Shown: piece after piece, positions 57,406 through 64,000 of the stretch | Position numbering within the stretch: position 1 is the stretch's first letter | Layout of the letters: each line of letters opens with the position of its first letter | NCBI RefSeq assembly: GCF_010093595.1 | Contig: NW_022985472.1 | Coordinates: forward strand, 277,168 to 341,167 | Direction of reading: 5' to 3' | Length of the DNA: 64,000 nucleotides | Origin: Mytilinidion resinicola | Lineage: Eukaryota > Ascomycota > Dothideomycetes > Mytilinidiales > Mytilinidiaceae | The notes under the pieces: model-generated | Told to the model about the DNA's origin: nothing | The model's input: the letters and a program-made list of their open reading frames with translations, nothing else | Database searches by the model: none | Position numbers and translations under genes: made by a program

Positions 57406-57905
57406 TGAATGCCCGGAGGAAGCTCCGGCCCCTCCGAGCCAACCAGAAGGTGGTAAAGCGACAGTGTGTGCGTGGAGTGATTAGGAGATGTGCGATTATC
57501 CCTCCCCGGATTATAAACAGAAACCTTTGTAAAATAGATTCTATTGGTGAATATACACACAGACGCTCTACCAAGGCAAGGGATATTGACGGGGCCTGAT
57601 TGGGTGTCTGGTCGTGATATCCGTGTTTGTGAGTATGTAGGGAAGTGATGGGGAGTGATCAACTGCAAGTTCTATCCGTATGTCTTTCTGTATGGGTATG
57701 CCCGTTCATGATCCACAATACTCCCGAATAGCCACCAGCCCGATCGCCTCTTATCGTAATGGGATTGCATTGAACCGTATGCTTCAGGAGCTAGTCGTGG
57801 AGTTGGTCGATATTGAGTAGAGTCCGGACAGCTGTGCGTTCTAAGTAAGAGTCTGAAATGTGAACACTGAAGCGTTTGGAGGACACACGTACCAGTTGAG
57901 CGCGC
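57406..57905. other. Intergenic sequence, no gene seen
   Basis: Nothing recognised. Confidence 0.3.
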
Positions 57906-58398
57906 CTAGAGTCCACACAGTCTCGACATAATGATAGGTCTGGGCCTCACAGCCTTTGCTGCGGCTTGCGCATTCTGATTCGCAAAATCCAGAATCTCCG
58001 CCTTCAAAGCCTCCAGATCTTTGCACTTGAGAACCACGGTTCCGTTGCCGGGAGCAGGGGTCTGCAATCTTTTAAGCACCCAGAAGGGCCAGGCATGACC
58101 GTTGATTTCGGGCCGCGAGTTCAGTGAATCGTCCGTGCTCCTCTAGCCCAGCCGGCACTCTCGCGATCTGAATGACACCAACAAAAAATGATGAGCTTAG
58201 AGCGCCTGGGCTTGAGCATGTGCCGTGGTCCGGAAACCATTTGCCAAGGGTACGGGTCTGAATGTGGTATTTGGTTCCACCATTGGAGTCTCGGTGCAGG
58301 TAGAAGCCTCAATGGAAGTCATCCTTGACAGGGGGGTCATTACGAAGGAAGAGAAGGATGTACAGTCCACCGGGTTCGAGGTTATTGAAGCTTGACAT
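57906..58398 (-). pseudogene. Small-protein paralogue with stop and frameshifts
   Basis: Decayed paralogue of the gene at 58971-59510. From ATG 58398 it reads MSSFNNLEPGGLYILLFLRN and KDDFH, then TGA where the intact gene has the Trp of FHWGLYL. Homology continues with GGTKYHI, DHG, VIQIARVP, then after a frameshift AWPFWVLKRLQTP, LKCKDLEALKAEILDFANQN and MSRLCGL to the stop at 57906. At least one nonsense and two frame changes inactivate it. Confidence 0.75.
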
Positions 58399-58970
58399 GA
58401 TGGAAACTCTCGGGATAGAGTGATATTTGACAGCTAAGAAAGAAGAGAGCAGTTGATAGTAAGGTAGTTGCTAGGAGCAGTGAGCCTGAAATTTATAGAT
58501 CTATTTGTAGGGCACTATGTTTGCAAATCGGCAAACGCGACACATTTCGAGCCAACTATTGCCATGTTTTACTTGACAATGGAAACAGTAAGAAGAACAG
58601 GCAGGCAAGCGACTTTTGCTGCTCTCCTTCAGCCGCTAGTTCCCACCCACCGTCTAAGCGCGGGTTGCGTGGGCCCTCCTTCGTGAGTATGGCCAAAGCA
58701 TTCATCACCAAACTAATCGCAATATATCTCTACCTTGACAGTCGGGTTATCTTGTCTAACCGCTCCCAGTCTGAGTCTTGGACAAAGATCGACAAGGCCC
58801 AACTCGACGAGGCCAGCACCCTCGAATTACTAAGAATGGACGCGTGATTCACGGTTCCCAAGGTTTGACATCGTCCCTCAATTTCAGATTCTGGGTTGCG
58901 ACACGTTTGACAGCGGCAAACTAATGTACACAAACTTGACATTTAGAAGATTTTGTACATGTACGTACAT

Positions 58971-59510
58971 CTACAGCCCACAAAGCTTAGACAGAGCGAT
59001 TGGTCGAAGTGGCGCCGTGCCAATGTCAGGTTTAGTCCTGCATAACTCAGCAGCATCCTCCGCATGCTCATTCCCCCAAGCGAGAATCTCCTCCTCCAAT
59101 GCCTTCAAATCCGTACACCTGAGAATTTGATATCGATCGGCACCACGCAGTTCTTGAAGCAGCTTAAGGACCCAAAAAAGCCAGACATCGCAGCCGATTC
59201 CAGGGCGCTGATTGAGGGAGTCGTCAAAGCTCCTAGCCGCTCTATCAACTTCGCACTCCCATTCCGGAGACACTCTCGCAATCTGGAAGAGTCCAACCAA
59301 AGCGTGTGATTTGAACAGTCCCGTAGTCATGCCGTGGTCTGCGACCCATACCCAATCACGGTCGGGATCCCAGATGTGGTACTTGGTACCACCAATGTTT
59401 TTGTATTTGTGCAAGTAGAGCCCCCAATGGAAGTCGTCCTTTGGAGGTGGGACGTTCTGGATGAATAGCACGACGTACAGTCCGCCTGGTTCTAGGGTAT
59501 CGAGAGACAT
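58971..59510 (-). CDS. Uncharacterised small protein, intact paralogue
   Basis: 179 residues from ATG 59510. Order: NLEPGGLYVV-like start (LEPGGLYVVLFIQNVPPPKD), FHWGLYLHKYKNIGGTKYHI, WDPDRDWVWVADHG, LVGLFQIARVSPEWECEVDR, QRPGIGCDVWLFWVLKLLQEL, RCTDLKALEEEILAWGNEHA, SKLCGL. The W/H/D pattern (HWGLYLH, KYHIWD) recalls small papain-like or PPPDE-like fungal proteins, but I cannot assign a domain. No signal peptide or membrane segment. The neighbouring dead copy shows the same domain order. Confidence 0.7.
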   Translation of the reverse strand: MSLDTLEPGGLYVVLFIQNVPPPKDDFHWGLYLHKYKNIGGTKYHIWDPDRDWVWVADHGMTTGLFKSHALVGLFQIARVSPEWECEVDRAARSFDDSLNQRPGIGCDVWLFWVLKLLQELRGADRYQILRCTDLKALEEEILAWGNEHAEDAAELCRTKPDIGTAPLRPIALSKLCGL

Positions 59511-59859
59511 GATGTAGAAGGGGTCGGGCAGGAGTTGGGAGCTTTTAGCGCCTCGAGGACAAGGTGACGTGTCGAAGAAGAGGAAAGTGCTGGAGAGGAG
59601 ATGTGTCGAAGCAGAGAACAGAGCAGTTGAAGGTGTCCAGCTAAAAGGCACGGCGACCCTTGAGCTCGTTTATGTAGGATACTGGCTTCTTCCGTCGGGT
59701 GGCTTGACGGAACCGTAGGGTCAAGTCACAGTAATCTCGGGCCACGTGTTCTCACACCGCTACTCTCCAGCCGCCATTCCCCGTCATCGAAGTGGTGGTT
59801 GCGCCTCATGGCTAGGGAGGACCAGAGCTCAGCCGTTCCCAATACCGCCACATCATTCA

Positions 59860-61414
59860 TTACCGCTGTTCTCCCTTCTCTTCTCCCCAAAAGAACTGTT
59901 TCTCAACCTTAATCCCATCTCTACTCTCACAACCCTGCGATTCCTCGTCTTTATCCGTACTGCACCCCACATTCGTTCTTGAGACGGTTCGCCCTTCAAC
60001 AACTGTGGTAGTCAAGCACATCTCATCTTCATCAGGCCGCCACCTCCCCGTCTCCGCTTCGATTTTCCCAAACTTGATCTTTATCTTTATCGGCGAGTTT
60101 ACAAGCGCAACCTCCCCATTGGCCGCGTCATCCCTCTCATCTCCAAACTGTGTAAGTTGGGTTTCATTCAATACCTCCGCATCCACGTCCCTATTCCTCA
60201 TCTTCCTCGTGCGCTTCTTGGATATTGTCTCTAGAGTTGGGTACGGAGCCCCCCCGTTATCGGAACCGGAAGACTTCAAGTCGTAGCCGAAGAAGTCATG
60301 TAAGACGTGGAGTAATAGGGGCCGAAGAGTGGGTAGACAACCGGAGATGATGCCAATGGAGGGCTCGACAGAGGACCAGATGAAGACGTCAGATTTGGCC
60401 CAGGATATATCAGTGGTCTTCGTTAGACGGATGATGGTTACGATGCGGTAGAGAGAGGCAAAGCAGACGAAGCTTCCGAGTAAGAACATAAACATGATAA
60501 TGAACTTCTGCGGTCGGCTCATTTGCAGGCGCCATACGTTGCGAATGGGGACGGATAAGATGCAGATATCACCGAAAAGATTTATGATGCCGACTCCGAG
60601 GTAGAACTACGCTCAGTTTAGCTTAGTTTACCATTCGACGAATGAGGGTGGGGAAAGCAAACATTTCCTTCGTTGACCTGCACAACACCTTTAACGCCGT
60701 ACCACTGGTCCCAGTAATACGAAAGCGGCTTGGTGTATAGCGGAAGCACAATATGGTTCGTGATGAGGTACCCTGTAGTCAGGAATACGCACCACCAGCC
60801 CAATAATGTCATGCCGAAAATGCGGCGGTAGAGGGCTATAATGGAGAATTTGATGACACAGACGCTCCAGGCGTAAATGAAGACGTATGCGAAGGTGATG
60901 ACGGAGATTTGTCGCATGTCGTAGGGCGTGAGGACGTAAATATGTCTTCCTAGCCCGAAGAAGCCCCCTATAGTACAGTATCGATTAGATTATAGCTTCG
61001 TCGGAATGGTGGAGCGCCTCGTTGTGAATTTGTACGGTCTTCTGCCGCCGTCCGAGATGACTTGGAAAGGTTTTGAGTTGGTCAAAACAACCGTCACTTT
61101 CGGACTCGAGAAATGGTATAGAAGCATTTCAGACGGCGACAGAGAGGGGTACATAGATCGGTGACGAGGAATTTTAGAGATGGCTTACCTGCGATGCAAC
61201 ACGCCAAATTTCCAGCATTCAGCCCAAGCCCAAAAAACATGAGCCAATCGTCCAACCCCAGCGCGGCATGCTGGTATTTCAATCGAGTGAGCAGTCGTAA
61301 CCCCACAAACACCGCTGAGAGCCCAAAGAGCACAGCACCAACGGCGTTGTTCCTAGATGTCCGATTCTCGGTCAGATCCAGGCCTGGCGGGGGGTCTGAG
61401 AAGTAGTCTGCCAT
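59860..61414 (-). CDS. Rhodopsin-domain (PTH11-like) membrane protein
   Basis: Seven-transmembrane fungal protein of the integral-membrane family grouped with PTH11-type receptors. Exons 61189-61414, 60663-60967 and 59860-60606 join in frame to 425 residues. Features: FVGLRLLTRLKYQHAALGLDDWLM (as VGLRLLTRL followed by LGLDDWLMFF), the loop GFFGLGRHIYVLTPYDMR, KFSIIALYRRIFGM, a YYWDQWYG loop, FYLGVGIINLFGDICIL, FIMFMFLLGSFVCFASLYR and WSSVEPSIGIISGCLPTLRP, which are the family hallmarks. The C-terminal 150 residues are a polar cytosolic tail. A receptor role is plausible but the ligand is unknown. Confidence 0.9.
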
Positions 61415-62444
61415 GGCGGAGGGAGCAAGTTTGCGAGATTCTCGAATAGTATGTTGTTATGGCGTCTTAGCCCTAAAACAAGCCACGAACGAAGACAGTG
61501 GGGGACGCAGACTCGAGACCCTAGGAGCGAGGCCACTCATCTACATACAGCAGTACGAACCCGGAGCCAGCCGCTCCCGCGCTGATCGTCTCCTTGGCCC
61601 ACTGTCGTTGGAGAGCCGAGGAATTTGCCTCACGGTGTTGAGATAGCGTGTGTGGTAGCGAACCACTCAAATTCACGTCCGAGTTCACGGAGGCAGCCGA
61701 GGGATCGAATGAAGAGAGTTCTTCGGGGGTCCCAGGGCCCCTTGTGGTGGGGCGTGGTCATCACTGCGTCGACACGCAGGAAGGATCTTCTCTCATACAG
61801 TATGTACGACTCGTGTGCGGGCCAATACACCGAGCAACGGGAGACGAAGTTCGGCTGGCCGTCATGCCAAGGGTACCGCGTGCTCGTCGCATTGCCACAG
61901 CCACTAACGGTGTCCGGCACAGCACCGATGGCGCCCCGTCGAAGAGATGGTGCATCTCAAACTTTTGACGTCTGCGTTCCATGCGGCCTTTTCGAAGTGT
62001 GTGAGACGTGTCTGATGACTGATGATCCCTCCTTGTTCTCAAAGCCGTTGTGCCGTCCACCCGTGGTGCACAAGTACGCGGGCACATGAGTCGTGAAAAC
62101 GGAGTCCTCGAGTCAGTGTTCCGTGCCCGTCCACCGAGAACGGCCCACGGCCGATCAAGCCAAGTGTGAAGAGGGTGAGAGTCGCAGATCGACAGGAGGA
62201 CGCCCCATGTGCCCGCAGCTGCATCCCTAGCGCAGCAGCCGGTGAGCCGCTCGCCTCGCCATTGCCATGACTGGCTCAGCTTGCTCTCCCCACGCCCAAT
62301 GCGCAAGGGTCGGCACGGAACGCCCGCCGGTATCAAGCCCTTCCCTGGCACACCCTTCAAATCGCGTGGCCGGAGCTACCCCTCCTCCTACTCGAACTGC
62401 TCGTTGCTTTTCCTGCATCCTCATCCACTGCATCCGCCACCACC
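61415..62444. other. GC-rich intergenic sequence, no gene supported
   Basis: Open frames exist on both strands at 61620-62100 but show no recognisable motifs or codon support; none is called. Confidence 0.35.
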
Positions 62445-63545
62445 ATGGCTCCCTCAAAGACCCCAAAGTTCAAAGTGGCAGCGGCCCACGCCGCGCCTGT
62501 CTTCATGGACAAGGCTGCCAGCACTAAGAAAGTCATCCGTCTGATCGAGCAGGCCGCTGTCGACGATATCAAGCTCCTAGTTTTCCCCGAGACGTTCATT
62601 CCCGGATATCCGGTACGCCCTGCCGTTGTTGCACATCCATACTGTACAAAGTCTTCCAGCTAATCCTTCCCGCAGTACTGGATAGAGTGCTACCCGCCCT
62701 TGAAGCAAGTCGGGGCCCTTGTCAAGTACGCTGAGGAGAGCGTCGTCGTCGAGCCGAACGGGGAGGACGTGAGCGGTATCCAGGACGCCTGCCGCCGCAC
62801 TGGTGTGGCAATTAGTCTGGGCGTGTCGGAGCGAATTGCGGGAGGCCACACGCTGTTCAATTCGCAGGTCATCATCGAATCCAATGGCAGCATCCTGGGC
62901 GTCCACCGCAAGCTGCAGCCCACCTATTGCGAGCGTTATGTCTGGGCTCAAGGAGATGGCAGCACACTGAAGAATTGGCCACTCTCGCTGGGCTACAACC
63001 TCGGCGGCCTGGCGTGCTGGGAGCACACAATGAATGGCGCTCGACAAGCTCTCATTCAACAGAACCAGCACATCCATGCCGGTGCGTGGCCTGCGCTGTC
63101 GACCATGGCAGGATTCGAGGCTGTGGCCGACGCACAGATTGAAGCTCTGATGAAAACGCATGCACTCACCGCTCAGGTCTTCTGTATTACTGCGTCAAAT
63201 TACGTTGACGACACCTGCCTGGATTGGATGAAGGAGAACCTGGGCGAGCAGGATCTTGTCAAAGCTGGTGGAGGATGGTCGGCCGTGCTCCATCCTTTCT
63301 GTGCCTTCATTGCGGGCCCGCATACGGGAGCGGAGGAGAAGCTGATCCAGGGGGAGATTGATCTCTCGCAATTGGGTGGAGTTAAGGTCTGGGTTGATGC
63401 CGCGGGACACTATCAGCGGCCCGAGATCCTAAACTTCAACTTTGATGCACGGCCGTTGTGGGCAGATGAGAAAATCGACAAGTTTAGTTTGAAAGGCGCC
63501 AACACAAAGATTACCAAGGAAGAAACGGAGGGGAAACCAGAGTGA
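62445..63545 (+). CDS. Nitrilase / cyanide hydratase family enzyme
   Basis: Carbon-nitrogen hydrolase. Exons 62445-62612 and 62676-63545 (63-base GT-AG intron) give 345 residues. Catalytic triad blocks: LLVFPETFIPGYP (Glu), GVHRKLQPTYCERYVW (Lys) and GLACWEHTMNGARQALI (Cys). The CWEH context marks the nitrilase subgroup (aliphatic/aromatic nitrilases and cyanide hydratases) rather than amidases; the product may hydrolyse nitriles to acids or cyanide to formamide. The final 30 residues are Lys/Glu-rich. Start ATG 62445 lies in an ACCATGG context. Confidence 0.93.
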
Positions 63546-64000
63546 GGGAGCATCACGTGTATCTCACGTGATCCATGCCACACTGAGATCCTGGAAAGTT
63601 TTTTCTCTTTCACTACATCAATAACGAAACAATGAAACGCATTCTCGGCTTCTGCATCAGATTTCTGCAGGCAAGCGCAATTCTTCTCGAAATCGCGATG
63701 ATATCCGAAATTTGAACACGACGCACACCATACGGGCTCACAGATCATCCTTCTATGCATCAAAGCATGACTTCTCCACTCTCCTAAACCCTTTCTAGTT
63801 ATCGAGCAGCGCCTAAGCGTGATGCAATCGCAATGCAAGATTGTCATTCTGTGGAACGAATCTCCGCATCCCTTGCTTCCAGGCAGCAACTTCGACAACC
63901 TCCTTTACGTATATATGGACGTGCCTCGCTGTTTAGCTTTGCATTCTCAATGCAGCCATTTCCTGGTGGTCATAGCTCTTGTCATGGCTTTCTCGGACAT
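63546..64000. other. Right-edge sequence, no gene supported
   Basis: Two CACGTG sites (63554 and 63566) lie just after the nitrilase stop. No coding region is supported to the end of the window. Confidence 0.35.

Noticed and set aside
61625..62360. Long GC-rich frames on both strands before the nitrilase
   Set aside because: Both strands are equally open because of base composition; no domain recognised.
63413..63898. 161-codon minus-strand frame at the right edge
   Set aside because: Its first part is antisense to the nitrilase 3' end and the rest has no motif.

Overview
This window looks like nuclear DNA of a filamentous ascomycete (Pezizomycotina, plausibly Dothideomycetes or a relative). 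The genes carry short GT-AG introns, mostly 45-100 bases, often with a CTAAC-like branch site. There is a HET-domain protein, a PTH11/rhodopsin-type membrane protein, a kinase-WD40 fusion, a DUF6604 gene and a Vps3844 gene. The species cannot be fixed from sequence alone. I saw no tRNA, rRNA or CRISPR array.

Layout. 0-9 kb: a metallophosphoesterase, a Ser/Thr kinase with a seven-repeat WD40 propeller, a 335-bp TIR element with TA target duplication, and three F-box-like paralogues of which only one is intact. 9-11.2 kb: methylthioribulose-1-phosphate dehydratase (MDE1, methionine salvage) and a GRGGxGN-repeat protein of the PAR32/DUF3602 type. 12.3-15 kb: no convincing protein gene, but three head-to-head TATA/CACGTG promoter pairs followed by repeated ATGG...GATCAAAA modules; a fourth half-unit lies at 40.3 kb. 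15.4-28.9 kb is the conserved core: mitochondrial phosphate carrier, a fungal mitochondrial membrane protein, a Vps3844-type protein, two tandem Pro-rich/Cys-rich tail-anchored proteins, RFC2, NPL4 and SEC66.

29.4-39.6 kb holds a decaying tandem array of four copies of a large protein family I do not recognise. One copy carries a 197-bp insertion of a TIR element with 5-bp target duplication. A second copy of that element (253 bp) sits inside a DUF6604 pseudogene at 47-50 kb. 41-46.7 kb has an SSU1-type sulfite efflux pump, a HET protein and a short-chain dehydrogenase. 50.8-52 kb is a beta-lactamase-like serine hydrolase damaged by a run of Ns and a false-looking duplication. 52.7-63.5 kb contains an MLH2-type MutL protein, a frameshifted APH-type phosphotransferase, an A/T-rich repeat field, a small-protein paralogue pair (one dead), a rhodopsin-type membrane protein and a nitrilase/cyanide hydratase.

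Two themes recur. Housekeeping genes (MDE1, MIR1, RFC2, NPL4, SEC66, MLH2) keep intact reading frames across clean splice sites. The accessory tracts between them consist of small paralogue families in which one member is intact and neighbours carry nonsense codons or frameshifts; two of the nonsense codons replace a Trp found in the intact relative, compatible with G:C to A:T (RIP-like) mutation. Exon boundaries given here are my reading of splice consensus and frame, not transcript evidence.
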